Source: Pseudomarimonas arenosa
Lineage (GTDB): Bacteria; Pseudomonadota; Gammaproteobacteria; Xanthomonadales; Xanthomonadaceae
Length of the DNA: 64,000 nt
Assembly (NCBI RefSeq): GCF_014841215.1
Contig: NZ_JACYTR010000001.1
Span: forward strand, 1-64,000
Direction: 5' to 3'
This document shows, piece by piece, positions 31,931 to 40,423 of this stretch. The translations under genes and the position numbers were made by a program. The notes beneath the pieces were generated by a model. The model was not told the DNA's origin. It saw only the letters and a list, made by a program, of their open reading frames with translations, and ran no database searches. Numbering within the stretch: position 1 is the first letter of the stretch; each line of letters begins with the position of its first letter.

Positions 31931-32968
31931 TCACGCCGCGACACCCAACAACACCCCCGATCCATACTGCTGTATTTGCGCCTTGTACGCGCTGTAGGGG
32001 TCTTTGGGGATGTGGGAAGGCCACAAGGTCCCCATCGCTCTTGCGCTCGCTCTCCATTCCTTCATGGTGCGGAACCCCTGCTTCTGCGCCCACTTTCCGG
32101 CCTCCTCAAACGATACAAAACCATTGGCGATCAAAGCAGGATCGGACACCACCGTCTCCGCATTCACCTCATGAAAATCGTGGAAGGCAAAGCAAGCCCG
32201 GACATGCTCAATCACCCGCTGCACCCGCTCGGCCTCGCTCGCGTTAGGGTCAACGCAGAGGTCCAAGCCTTCTCGCAGTGGGGTTAACGGCGCCTCACGC
32301 ATCCGCATGACAATCCACCCGGCATCCCAAAGGTCCTGGGTCTTGCGGATGTCGAGCGCTCTCTGCTTGCTCGGCTTGTGCCACCGAGCGCCATCGTATT
32401 CAAGGATGATTTCGAGACCCCATACCTGGATGATTCCGTCCACGCGCCATTCTTTGCCGCTGGCGCCGGTCACCACCCGCTGGTTGTGGTCCAGCGCTTT
32501 GCTCCCGAACGCCGCCACCACCGCGTTGCGCACACACGCCTCAATCCGGGATTGGCGCGCATCGCCCTTCGCTTGCCCTCGCAGGAAGCGCGCCCATCCA
32601 CCGTTCTTGAACTCGTTGGCGTAGATGAAGTCCGGGCTGCGCGGGATGTCGTCCGGCCACGGGCGTAAGGTTCTGACTTTCTTCTTCCACGCGCCCCGCG
32701 TGTGAATCTTGTGTTCCTGCGCCCACCGCGACGCCTCCAGGTAAGTGGCGTGGGTGCGGCCACGGGTCCATGTGAACCCGGTTCCCAACAGGTGGCCCCA
32801 CCCTCCCCGTTCGAGGAAATCGGGATAGACCTGCTCCGGGTGCCGCGGGATATGGGGTGGCCAGGCGTCTCGGACTGCCTGCAAGGGTCGATGCCAAGCC
32901 TTTGCGTTGGGGAACCCCATGGTCCGCGCCCACGCAGTCGTTTCGTCGAGAGAGGCCCATTGCGTCAT
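31931..32968 (-). CDS. Vsr/DUF559-like nuclease embedded in phage-integrase repeats
   Basis: The product has 345 residues. Three copies of a roughly 60-residue unit occur at 5-66, 73-134 and 283-343. Each has an A-W(A)---G motif, W--(D/P)--IP--P---Y and a G-G--LLG ending, the pattern of the phage-integrase repeat (INT_rpt). Between copies 2 and 3, residues 137-265 look like a Vsr/DUF559 endonuclease: Glu143, Asp177 (WRVDG), Glu190-Tyr-Asp-Gly (ILEYDG) and His197. It uses the element-type promoter 32999-33026 and is the element gene nearest the tRNA. Confidence 0.75.
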   Translation of the reverse strand: MTQWASLDETTAWARTMGFPNAKAWHRPLQAVRDAWPPHIPRHPEQVYPDFLERGGWGHLLGTGFTWTRGRTHATYLEASRWAQEHKIHTRGAWKKKVRTLRPWPDDIPRSPDFIYANEFKNGGWARFLRGQAKGDARQSRIEACVRNAVVAAFGSKALDHNQRVVTGASGKEWRVDGIIQVWGLEIILEYDGARWHKPSKQRALDIRKTQDLWDAGWIVMRMREAPLTPLREGLDLCVDPNASEAERVQRVIEHVRACFAFHDFHEVNAETVVSDPALIANGFVSFEEAGKWAQKQGFRTMKEWRASARAMGTLWPSHIPKDPYSAYKAQIQQYGSGVLLGVAA

Positions 32969-32998
32969 GCGTCATTCCTTGATGGATTCCATAACCTG

Positions 32999-33026
32999 GA
33001 TCTACCAAAGAACCGCCTTCTCGCAA
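32999..33026 (-). promoter_or_regulatory. element-type promoter of the INT_rpt nuclease
   Basis: TTGCGA (33026-33021), 16 bp, TAGATC (33004-32999). It shows that the gene next to the tRNA belongs to the same regulon. Confidence 0.65.
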
Positions 33027-33062
33027 GGTTTCGCGTGTCCGCAGCGTGTCCGCAAAAGCAAA

Positions 33063-33079
33063 CGGCCCCGTCGGGGCCG
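33063..33079 (-). terminator. intrinsic terminator of tRNA-Lys
   Basis: The hairpin CGGCCCC-G-A-CGGGGCCG on the - strand is followed by TTTGCTTTT, about 30 bp past the tRNA 3' end. Confidence 0.7.
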
Positions 33080-33107
33080 CTGAAAACCGCATAAAACTGG
33101 GGAAAAA

Positions 33108-33183
33108 TGGTGGGCCGTGAAGGATTCGAACCTTCGACCAACGGATTAAAAGTCCGCTGCTCTACCGGCTGAGCTAACGACCC
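33108..33183 (-). tRNA. tRNA-Lys (anticodon UUU)
   Basis: A 76-nt cloverleaf includes the encoded CCA. The acceptor stem GGGTCGT/ACGGCCC has one G-U pair, the D-loop reads AGCTCAGCCGGTAGAGC, the anticodon loop CTTTTAA has UUU, and the T-arm contains GGTTCGAATCC. Its 3' end points left into the mobile element, so it is the likely attachment site. No second copy of the 3' end occurs in this window. Confidence 0.95.
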
Positions 33184-33447
33184 ACGGTGCTCTGAAGAGT
33201 GACTTCAGAGTTCTGACGCGTCATCGCAACGCGATGAGGGGCGCGAATTTTACCATTGATGGCTGCTGATGCAAGTCGAAATTCTTGGCCCGGATATTTC
33301 ATGAGGGCGCGGATGATCACCGAGGACTTTGCGCCGAGTGCAAGGCCAACTTGGACGAGATCGGGACGCAGTCCCGCGTAGCTGCGCAGCCGACCGACTG
33401 GCTCAGCCCGCGTTGGCTTTGCGCGAAGGAACGGTCTGTGGCGTCGA

Positions 33448-34146
33448 TCAATTCCGGCCTTGATATCGGGTGGGATCGGCCAATCCGGCCTGCCGGAAGC
33501 CTTCTGCACGCAGTCTGCAAGCGTCACAGCGGCCGCAGGCGCGGCCCTGGTCGTCGGCCTGGTAGCAAGACACGGTGTCGGCAAAGTCGATGCCGAGGCG
33601 GGCGCCTTCGCGTGCGATGTCGGCCTTGCTCATGGCGATCAGCGGGGCGTGGACTCGGATACCGGCGCCTTCGACGCCGGCCTTGGTGGCGAGGTTGGCG
33701 AGTTGCTCAAAGGCCTGGATAAAGGCGGGGCGGCAGTCGGGGTAGCCCGAATAGTCGACTGCATTGACGCCACAGAACAGATCCTTGGCACCCAGCACCT
33801 CCGCCCAGCCGAGGGCAATCGACAGCATGATGGTGTTGCGGGCCGGCACATAGGTGACCGGAATGCCGCTGCTGGCCTGCTCGGGCACGTCGATATCGTC
33901 GGTTAAGGCGGAGCCGCCAATCGCGCGCAGGTCGATCGTCACTTGCTTGAAGGCGGCAACGCCCAGCGATTCGGCCACTCGTTTCGCTGCCGCAAGCTCG
34001 GCGGTATGGCGCTGGCCGTAGGCCACGCTGAGGGCGTAGGGCTGGAAGCCTTGTTCGCGTGCGATGGCCAGGGTGACGGCAGAATCCATGCCACCGGAGA
34101 CCAGTACAACGGCAGGCGTGAGTTGTGTTCGTGTGGTGTGGCTCAT
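33448..34146 (-). CDS. queC: 7-cyano-7-deazaguanine synthase QueC
   Basis: The product has 232 residues. The PP-loop SGGMDS (18-23) binds ATP. The [13 protein letters not shown] motif and the C-terminal zinc cysteines (C-x-ACGRCDAC) are typical of QueC, which converts 7-carboxy-7-deazaguanine to preQ0 in queuosine synthesis. ATG 34146 is used. The next gene upstream, queE, makes its substrate; the 180-bp gap holds a short palindrome. It lies next to tRNA-Lys, as in related chromosomes. Confidence 0.96.
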   Translation of the reverse strand: MSHTTRTQLTPAVVLVSGGMDSAVTLAIAREQGFQPYALSVAYGQRHTAELAAAKRVAESLGVAAFKQVTIDLRAIGGSALTDDIDVPEQASSGIPVTYVPARNTIMLSIALGWAEVLGAKDLFCGVNAVDYSGYPDCRPAFIQAFEQLANLATKAGVEGAGIRVHAPLIAMSKADIAREGARLGIDFADTVSCYQADDQGRACGRCDACRLRAEGFRQAGLADPTRYQGRN

Positions 34147-34273
34147 GCGTCTCTCTCAGTTCGCGCGCGAGGGGTAGCGTGCTTGCTTGCGGTGGAACGT
34201 GGCGCGGAGGGGCGGTTCAACCCTTCCCGACCCGGCTCCTCGCCAGCGGAGTGCGGGCGACGCCCTGAGCGTT

Positions 34274-34292
34274 GGTGCGTCCAAGACGCACC
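34274..34292. repeat. REP-like palindrome
   Basis: GGTGCGT-CCAAG-ACGCACC followed by CTA(T); the same class as 39448-39466, 42059-42077 and 51717-51734. Confidence 0.6.
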
Positions 34293-34327
34293 CTATGCCC
34301 GTCTGGAACTCCGGGATGCAGCATGGT

Positions 34328-35023
34328 TCAGCGCCCCTTTGCCTCGCCCCATAGAATCTTGTGCAGCTGCAATTGCAAACGCGCGTCGAGACGATCCTCC
34401 AGCATCCACTCAGCCAATTGTTCCGGCGGCTGTACGCCAAAGCTGGGCGAGATCAGCACTTCGCAGCGCGCGGGCAGGTTGTGCTGGCGAATCACCTCGC
34501 GAGACCACTCGTAGTCCTCGCGCCCGCCGATCACAAACTTGACCTGGTCATCCGCCTTGAGGTGCTCAATATTGCTCCACAGATTGCGCGCCAGCTCGCC
34601 GGAACTCGGCGTCTTGAGATCGACCACCCGCACCACCCGCGGATCGACCGGCGCTATATCCAGCGCACCGGACGTCTCCAACGACACATCCAGGCCCAGA
34701 TCGCAGAGCTTGCTCAGCAACAGCAGACAACGCTTCTGCGACAAGGGCTCGCCGCCCGTCACGCAGACATGCCGCGCAGCGTAACTCTGCACCTCGGCGA
34801 CGATATCGTCGATCTCCCGCCACTCGCCGCCGTAGAACGAATAGGTGGTGTCGCAATAGGTGCAACGCAGTGGGCAACCGGTCAGCCGCACGAATACCGT
34901 TGGCCAACCCACCGAACGCGACTCGCCCTGCAGCGAATGGAAGATTTCGGTGATTTTTAGGCGCTGCGTTGCAGCGCCGGGATTCGTGATTCGTGGTTCG
35001 TGATTCGTTTCAAGCGTCGACAT
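34328..35023 (-). CDS. queE: 7-carboxy-7-deazaguanine synthase QueE
   Basis: The product has 231 residues from ATG 35023. The radical SAM cluster motif CPLRCTYCDTTY binds the 4Fe-4S cluster; IFHSLQGES and CVTGGEPL complete the family signature. The reaction rearranges 6-carboxytetrahydropterin to 7-carboxy-7-deazaguanine. The first 16 residues (NHEPRITNPG and flanks) are encoded by heptamer repeats of the ATTCGTG type, so the true N-terminus was extended by, or starts within, a repeat. No alternative ATG exists before the core. Confidence 0.94.
   Translation of the reverse strand: MSTLETNHEPRITNPGAATQRLKITEIFHSLQGESRSVGWPTVFVRLTGCPLRCTYCDTTYSFYGGEWREIDDIVAEVQSYAARHVCVTGGEPLSQKRCLLLLSKLCDLGLDVSLETSGALDIAPVDPRVVRVVDLKTPSSGELARNLWSNIEHLKADDQVKFVIGGREDYEWSREVIRQHNLPARCEVLISPSFGVQPPEQLAEWMLEDRLDARLQLQLHKILWGEAKGR
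34979..35007. repeat. GATTCGTG heptamer/octamer repeats
   Basis: Four imperfect ATTCGTG units overlap the 5' end of queE. Confidence 0.7.
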
Positions 35024-35110
35024 CGCGGCGACTCCATAACTCGCGCCTGGTCGACGCCGAGTCGGGATGAGATTCAAGAGTCCTTCGCGCTGGCCTCGGT
35101 CCGCTTCAGC

Positions 35111-35137
35111 GAATCCCGAATCTCGAATCCCAAGTCC
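35111..35137. repeat. GAATCCC-type short repeats
   Basis: Three imperfect GAATCCC units lie between queE and cpoB, related to those at 43203 and 43377. Confidence 0.65.
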
Positions 35138-35149
35138 CGGCTCTTAAAC

Positions 35150-36082
35150 CTACTGCCTACTCTCCAGCCTGAGCGCCCTCAACCGGCCCTGTGCCAGTCG
35201 GGCGACGGTGCTGTCGGGATAGCGCTCGATCACCTGGTTAAGGGTGGCTTCGGCTTCGCTCCATTGCCGCAGCTCGTAGTGGCAGTAGCCGATCTTGAGC
35301 AGGGCATCGGGGGCTTTCAGACTGCTGGGAAAGTCGGCCAGCAGCTTGCGGAATGCATCGAGGGCGATCTGGTAGTTCTGGGTGACGTAGTAGCTTTCGC
35401 CCAGCCAGTAATGCGCATTGGGAGCAAACTCGCCGTTCGGGTAGGTGTTGAGAAAACCCTGGAATCGGCGCGCGGCTTCGGCGTAGCGACCTTCTTTCAG
35501 CGCGTCGAAGGCCGATTCGTACATCTTGCGTTCGTCGGCCGGGTTGGCCATCGGCTGCGCCGGGGCGGCCGGCTCGGCAGCGCCGCTCAAGCCGGTGGTC
35601 TGGGTGCCGCCGTCGACCGGCGCGCGTACCTCGGGCTCTTCGATCAGCTGTGCTGTGTTGGTCGGTGCGGTGACCGAGGGCGACGGCGGGGTCGGCTCCA
35701 GCGGCTGCGCGCCTGGCGGCAGAGCCAGACCGGCATTCGGATCGGTGACCGCTTCAGAGGCCACTGGGGCTCCGCCTTCGATGCGGGCCAGACGACCATC
35801 GATATCGAGGTACTGATCGCGTGAACGCTTCTTCAGCGCCTCGATTTCAAAACTCTGCTGCTCCACCAGACCGCGCAGGGATTGCACTTCCTGCTGCAGC
35901 TGAGAGATGCGATTGAGCAACTCCAGGGTTTGCTGATTGCCGGCGCCTTGTGCGGCGTCCTGCTCCAATCGAGCGACCCGATCGGCCAGACTGAGTCGGC
36001 CGGACTGTGCTGATGCCTGAAACGCTGCGGCGGCCATCAGGGCCGCCGCAGTCAGGGTCAGCTTACGCAGACCCAGTCGCAT
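35150..36082 (-). CDS. cpoB: Tol-Pal system coordinator CpoB (YbgF)
   Basis: The product has 310 residues. A signal peptide ends at AFQASA. A coiled coil (about 30-100, the YbgF trimerisation region) and a Pro/Ala-rich linker precede tetratricopeptide repeats from about 185 (YESAFDALKEGRYAEAARRFQGFLNTYP...). CpoB links Tol energy to peptidoglycan synthesis during constriction. ATG 36082 overlaps the pal stop by one base (TGATG); a GTG one codon earlier is also possible. It is the last gene of the tol-pal operon. Confidence 0.95.
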   Translation of the reverse strand: MRLGLRKLTLTAAALMAAAAFQASAQSGRLSLADRVARLEQDAAQGAGNQQTLELLNRISQLQQEVQSLRGLVEQQSFEIEALKKRSRDQYLDIDGRLARIEGGAPVASEAVTDPNAGLALPPGAQPLEPTPPSPSVTAPTNTAQLIEEPEVRAPVDGGTQTTGLSGAAEPAAPAQPMANPADERKMYESAFDALKEGRYAEAARRFQGFLNTYPNGEFAPNAHYWLGESYYVTQNYQIALDAFRKLLADFPSSLKAPDALLKIGYCHYELRQWSEAEATLNQVIERYPDSTVARLAQGRLRALRLESRQ

Positions 36083-36591
36083 CACTTCGCCGTGTAGACG
36101 ATTTCGACGCGACGGTTCTTACCCCAGCAGCCTTCTTCGCTGCTGTCGCAGGTCGGACGCTCTTCGCCATAGCTCACCACGTTCAGCTGGTGGGCACCGC
36201 CGCCATTGGCGCGCAGGGCGTCGGACACCGAATTGCCGCGGCGCTCGCCCAGGCCCAGGTTGTACTCGCGGGTGCCGCGCTCGTCGGCATGGCCTTCCAG
36301 GCTGATGCGGGCGCTCGGACGGTCACGCAGGTACTTGGCGTGGCAGTTCATGATGGCAGTGAACTCGGCCTTGACGTCGCTCTGGTCAAAGTCGAAGTAC
36401 ACCACGCGCTGACGCAGGCAGGTGTCGGTGTCCAGGTCACCCAGCTTGTACTTGCCGTCATCAACCGGCTCGACCGGCGGCGGCGGCGGCGGTGTCGGCT
36501 CCGGAGTCGGATCGGGCTTCACTTCCTTGGTGCATGCGGCCATGGTCGCGCAAAGGGCGGCGGCCAGCAGAACGCGAGTAGTCGTATTCAT
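36082..36591 (-). CDS. pal: peptidoglycan-associated lipoprotein Pal
   Basis: The product has 169 residues. A lipobox (CATMAAC, lipidated Cys20) is followed by a Pro-rich linker and an OmpA-like domain with the peptidoglycan-binding pattern GHADERGT-EYN--L-ERR---V. The final third has an inserted pair of Cys (CDSSEEGC). It anchors the outer membrane to the wall and is pulled by TolB. It lies 99 bp after tolB. Confidence 0.96.
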   Translation of the reverse strand: MNTTTRVLLAAALCATMAACTKEVKPDPTPEPTPPPPPPVEPVDDGKYKLGDLDTDTCLRQRVVYFDFDQSDVKAEFTAIMNCHAKYLRDRPSARISLEGHADERGTREYNLGLGERRGNSVSDALRANGGGAHQLNVVSYGEERPTCDSSEEGCWGKNRRVEIVYTAK

Positions 36592-36690
36592 GGTTATACC
36601 TGTAGTTCGTGTTTATCGAGGGACAGTAGTCGAGGAACGCTTTTTTTCTGTTGCCAATCACGTTGCATTGAATCAAGCCCGTCCTGCAAA

Positions 36691-38001
36691 TCAACGCTGC
36701 CGAAACGGTGACCAGGCGGGCTCCCGGACATCACCATCGGCCAAAACTAGACGCTGCCGTACCCGCGCATCGGCGGAGACCGCATACAGCACACCCCGCT
36801 TTCCTTCGCGTGAGGCGTACAGCACCATGCTGCCATTGGGCGCAAAGCTGGGGGACTCATCCAAGTTGCCCGGCGAAAGCACGAGCATCTGGCCGGAGCC
36901 CCCGTAAGTTTTGTCCAAAACCGCTATACGATAAACGTTTCCATTTCCCTGCGCCATAGCCAGCTTGTTGCCATCGCAGCACACAGTTGGCCTAGCGTTA
37001 TATTCGCCCTGGGAGGTGACCCGGGTCGGCTCGCCACCGCTGGCCGCCACCTGATAGATCTGCGGCTTGCCGGAGCGATCGGAGGTGAACAACAGCGATT
37101 GGCCGTCGGGCGCCCATACCGGCTCGGTATCGATGCCCCAGTGGCGGGTGATCTGGGTCAGCGCCTTGCTGCCGAGATCCATGATGTAGATTTCCGGGTT
37201 GCCGCTACGTGAAAGCGTCAGCGCCAGGCGATTGCCATCGGGCGAGAAGGAAGGCGCACCATTGATGCCGCGGTAGCTGGCCACCACTTCGCGGGCGCCG
37301 GTGGCGATCTCCTGGATATAGATCGAGGAGTTGCCGCGCTCGAAGCTGACATAGGCCAGCTTGCGGCCATCCGGGCTCCAGGCTGGCGACAGCAGCGGCT
37401 CGCGCGAGCGCACCACGGTTTGCGGGTTGTAACCATCGGAATCGGCCACCATCAGCGCGTACTGGATATCGCGCCCCAGACCGGTGGCGGTAACATAGGC
37501 AATGCGGGTCCAGAAGGCGCCGCGAACACCGAGAATCTTCTCGTAGACCAAGTCGGCGATCTGGTGCGATACATCGCGCATATTGCCGGCACGACCGGCC
37601 AGGGCCAGGCCGAGCAGGCGCTCCTGCTTGGCCACGTCCATCAGCTCGAATTCAACCCGGTAGCCGCCATCGGTGGTATCCAGCACCCGCCCGACCAGCA
37701 GGAAATCCTGCTTCAGCAGGCGCCAAGTGGCGAAATTCACATCGGCCAGACGCTGCGGGCGTTCAACCAGATCCTGCTCGGCCAGGGTGCGGAAGGCACC
37801 GGAACGATTGAGATCCGCGCGCACCACGGCAGCGATATCGGTATCCGGCGCCACGCCGGTACCGAGATAGTCGAGATTGACTACGGCGATGGGCATAGCG
37901 GCGGAATTGCCTCCCACGATATCGATTTCCAGCGGTTGTTGGCTTCTAGCATTCTGGACACAGGAAAGCATAAGAACCGCGAGCAAGAACCGGAGCATCA
38001 T
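36691..38001 (-). CDS. tolB: Tol-Pal periplasmic protein TolB
   Basis: The product has 436 residues. A signal peptide is followed by the TolB N-terminal domain (about 25-160) and a WD40-like beta-propeller of repeated SPDG units (SPAWSPDGRKLAY, SFSPDGNRLAL, VWAPDGQSLLF, SFAPNGSMVLY). It binds Pal and TolA. ATG 38001 overlaps the tolA stop by 4 bp (ATGA). Confidence 0.96.
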   Translation of the reverse strand: MMLRFLLAVLMLSCVQNARSQQPLEIDIVGGNSAAMPIAVVNLDYLGTGVAPDTDIAAVVRADLNRSGAFRTLAEQDLVERPQRLADVNFATWRLLKQDFLLVGRVLDTTDGGYRVEFELMDVAKQERLLGLALAGRAGNMRDVSHQIADLVYEKILGVRGAFWTRIAYVTATGLGRDIQYALMVADSDGYNPQTVVRSREPLLSPAWSPDGRKLAYVSFERGNSSIYIQEIATGAREVVASYRGINGAPSFSPDGNRLALTLSRSGNPEIYIMDLGSKALTQITRHWGIDTEPVWAPDGQSLLFTSDRSGKPQIYQVAASGGEPTRVTSQGEYNARPTVCCDGNKLAMAQGNGNVYRIAVLDKTYGGSGQMLVLSPGNLDESPSFAPNGSMVLYASREGKRGVLYAVSADARVRQRLVLADGDVREPAWSPFRQR

Positions 38002-38951
38002 TGGGCACATTCCTCTCGGGGGTAGCAGAACGGAATTCGAACTTGACGCTGAAATACCGTTTCGAACCCCGTGTACGGTAGGGGTTGGCGAGTGACTGCT
38101 GCCTCAACCGAACGCCGCCCCACTTGATCGAACGGACAATCGGTTAAGTCCACGTTTATCACTTCGCCTCCGACGATTTGAATCACGGTCACATGACACA
38201 TGACTCGCGCCGGCAGGCTATCAGGTCGATTCCAGTTTGAGTCGACAGTTTGCTGAATAGCTAGTTTGTACCGGGCTTGTAAGCTGTTATCAACTCCATA
38301 GTTGCCGGCTTGTACAGCCGGCTTCGTCGCCGGCGTCGGCGTGGCATCGGCCACTTGGGCCTTTTTCATATCTTCGATCTGCTTGAGCTTTTCCTGCTCC
38401 CGCTTGCGCTTGCGCTCGGCCTCTTCGCGCTGCTGACGAATCTTGTCCAGCTCTTTCTGTTGCTCGAGCTGTTGCTGACGCAGACGTTCCTTGCGCTCGA
38501 TTTCTTCCTGCTTGCGCTTTTCTTCCAGCAGCACCTGTTCCTTGCGCTTGCGCTCCTGCTCTTCTTGCTTGGCCTTCTCTTCCGCCTGCTGCTGGGCCAT
38601 GCGCGCGGCCTTTTCGGTGTCGCGCGTATCGGGCTTCGGTGGCTCGGTCTGAGGCTTGGGCTGCGGTGGGGTGGGTGCCTGCTGTGGCGCTTTGGTTTTC
38701 TCCGGCTGCGGCGGCGGCGCAGCGGTTCTTGGGGCCGGCTCCAACTTGCTGGCCGGCACGAAGTTGGCCGGCGCCGACATCAGCACGGCTGACACCGGCT
38801 CGCCGGCCACGCTCAGCGGGGTTTCGGTGCGGGTCCAGAAAACGCCGAGCGCAATCACCAGCACGCAGGCCAGATGCAGGGCCAGCGAGAACACCAATGC
38901 CCGCCAATTGTCGGCCATCGAGTCCATCGTCTTAACGCTTCGCTCCGTCAT
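37998..38951 (-). CDS. tolA: cell envelope protein TolA
   Basis: The product has 317 residues. One N-terminal membrane helix (about 18-39) precedes a Pro-rich stretch, a very long Lys/Glu/Gln/Arg helix (about 105-195) and the C-terminal TolA/TonB-like domain with three Cys. It transmits energy from TolQR to TolB-Pal. The start ATG 38951 overlaps tolR by 20 bp; ATG 38927 is an alternative. Confidence 0.95.
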   Translation of the reverse strand: MTERSVKTMDSMADNWRALVFSLALHLACVLVIALGVFWTRTETPLSVAGEPVSAVLMSAPANFVPASKLEPAPRTAAPPPQPEKTKAPQQAPTPPQPKPQTEPPKPDTRDTEKAARMAQQQAEEKAKQEEQERKRKEQVLLEEKRKQEEIERKERLRQQQLEQQKELDKIRQQREEAERKRKREQEKLKQIEDMKKAQVADATPTPATKPAVQAGNYGVDNSLQARYKLAIQQTVDSNWNRPDSLPARVMCHVTVIQIVGGEVINVDLTDCPFDQVGRRSVEAAVTRQPLPYTGFETVFQRQVRIPFCYPREECAQ

Positions 38952-39384
38952 CTTCTGCCGGCGTACTCATCAACCCCACCTTGGGCACGCCCGCCTCTTG
39001 CAGCAGCACCATGCCACCGTAGATGGTGCCGTAGTCGACCCGCCGATCGCCGGCCACCATCACCGCGACATTGGGGTTCTGCCGCACGAAGGCCGATACC
39101 TTGGCCTTCAGCGATTCGGCGTCGATCTCTTCTGCCTTCGCACCCTGCAGGGTAAGGAAGTAGCGGCCATCGGCGGTGACTTCCACCACTACCGGATCCT
39201 TCTGCGACTCGACCGGTTTGGCATTGGATTGCGGCAGCTCGATATCCACCCCGAGATTCAGCAGTGGCGCGGTGACCATGAAGATGATCAACAGCACCAG
39301 CATCACATCGATATACGGCACGACGTTGATTTCGGATTTCAGCTTGCGCTTGCGCTTGGGGCGGCCGGAAAAATGTGCGGACAT
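38932..39384 (-). CDS. tolR: Tol-Pal proton channel subunit TolR
   Basis: The product has 150 residues. The cytoplasmic start KRKLKSEINVVPYIDVMLVLLIIFMV contains the conserved membrane Asp of the ExbD/TolR family; the periplasmic domain follows. It works with TolQ as a proton-driven stator. ATG 39384 is the family start. A gap of 93 bp after tolQ contains a REP-like palindrome. Confidence 0.95.
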   Translation of the reverse strand: MSAHFSGRPKRKRKLKSEINVVPYIDVMLVLLIIFMVTAPLLNLGVDIELPQSNAKPVESQKDPVVVEVTADGRYFLTLQGAKAEEIDAESLKAKVSAFVRQNPNVAVMVAGDRRVDYGTIYGGMVLLQEAGVPKVGLMSTPAEDDGAKR

Positions 39385-39447
39385 CGGAATTAACGTCTCG
39401 ATCCGTGTTGGGTGGACCACTGGCCCACCATTTCGAATGCCTTGCGC

Positions 39448-39466
39448 GGTGGGCGGCACGCCCACC
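39448..39466. repeat. REP-like palindrome between tolQ and tolR
   Basis: GGTGGGC-GGCAC-GCCCACC followed by CTAC, the same class as 42059-42077. Confidence 0.65.
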
Positions 39467-39477
39467 CTACGAAAGGA

Positions 39478-40296
39478 CTAATGATCATCACCATGCGACT
39501 GGCGCTGCAGAATGGCGCTGAACTCTTCGGCAAAGGCCTCGTAGCGGACATTGATGCGGTCGACCTTGGTCGAATAGCGGTTGTAGGCCCAGACCGCCGG
39601 AATCGCGGCGAACAGGCCCATGGCGGTGGCGATCAGCGCCTCGGAAATGCCCGGCGCCACGGTGGCAATGGTGGCTTCCTTGACATTGGCCAGGCCCTGG
39701 AAGCTGATCATGATGCCCCACACGGTGCCGAACAGACCCACATAGGGGCTGATCGAACCGACATTGGCGAGAAACTCGAGGTTATGTTCCAGCTCATCGA
39801 CCTCGCGCGCCAGCTGCACGCGCATCGCGCGTTGCGCACCTTCCAGCTGGGTACGCGAATCCATGCTCTTCTTTTGCCGCAGGCGGGCGAACTCGCGGAA
39901 ACCGGCCTCGAAGATCGCTTCGATGCCATTGATGCTCCGGCCCTGCTGCGATGACTCGCGATACAAGGCACTGAGATCGGCCCCCGACCAGAAGCGCTCT
40001 TCGAAGCGATCGGAGCGTCGCGCAGCGCCGTCCAGCACGGATTTCTTGCGGAAGATGATCATCCACGAGGCGACCGACGCCAGCACCAGCAGGGCCATCA
40101 CGATCTGTACCGGCAAGGAGGCGTGCAGGATCAGATTGAACATATTGAGCTGACCACTGCCGGTCACCACCGGCGCGGCTACCGTGGCGGCAGCGGCCGT
40201 CTCTTCCGGCAAGGCGGCGGCCTCCTGGGCCAGGCTGAGCATCGGCCAGGCCGACAGCAGGGTCAGCGCAATCGATCGGTGAAACAAACTGTTCAT
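39478..40296 (-). CDS. tolQ: Tol-Pal proton channel subunit TolQ
   Basis: The product has 272 residues. Three membrane helices and the conserved GTVWGIM...GISEALIATAMGL region define the MotA/TolQ/ExbB family. An extra hydrophobic N-terminus resembling a signal peptide (cleavage near SLAQ) and an Ala-rich linker precede the first family helix. ATG 40296 is the only good start. Confidence 0.95.
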   Translation of the reverse strand: MNSLFHRSIALTLLSAWPMLSLAQEAAALPEETAAAATVAAPVVTGSGQLNMFNLILHASLPVQIVMALLVLASVASWMIIFRKKSVLDGAARRSDRFEERFWSGADLSALYRESSQQGRSINGIEAIFEAGFREFARLRQKKSMDSRTQLEGAQRAMRVQLAREVDELEHNLEFLANVGSISPYVGLFGTVWGIMISFQGLANVKEATIATVAPGISEALIATAMGLFAAIPAVWAYNRYSTKVDRINVRYEAFAEEFSAILQRQSHGDDH

Positions 40297-40423
40297 GTGC
40301 CGCTCCGCAACTCGGTTGTCATGTTTGCTCTGGTCAGGCGATGCCAGAGCATGGCCAGGGGGTGAAACTATCGCTTAGCGGGCTGCTGAAATGAGTCTCA
40401 GCAGCCTGTTAGGTGAATCGGGG

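Noticed and set aside
31931-32968. Tyrosine recombinase
   Set aside because: The protein has integrase-type repeats but no R-HxxR-Y catalytic arrangement; the central domain has a Vsr/DUF559-like acidic active site instead.
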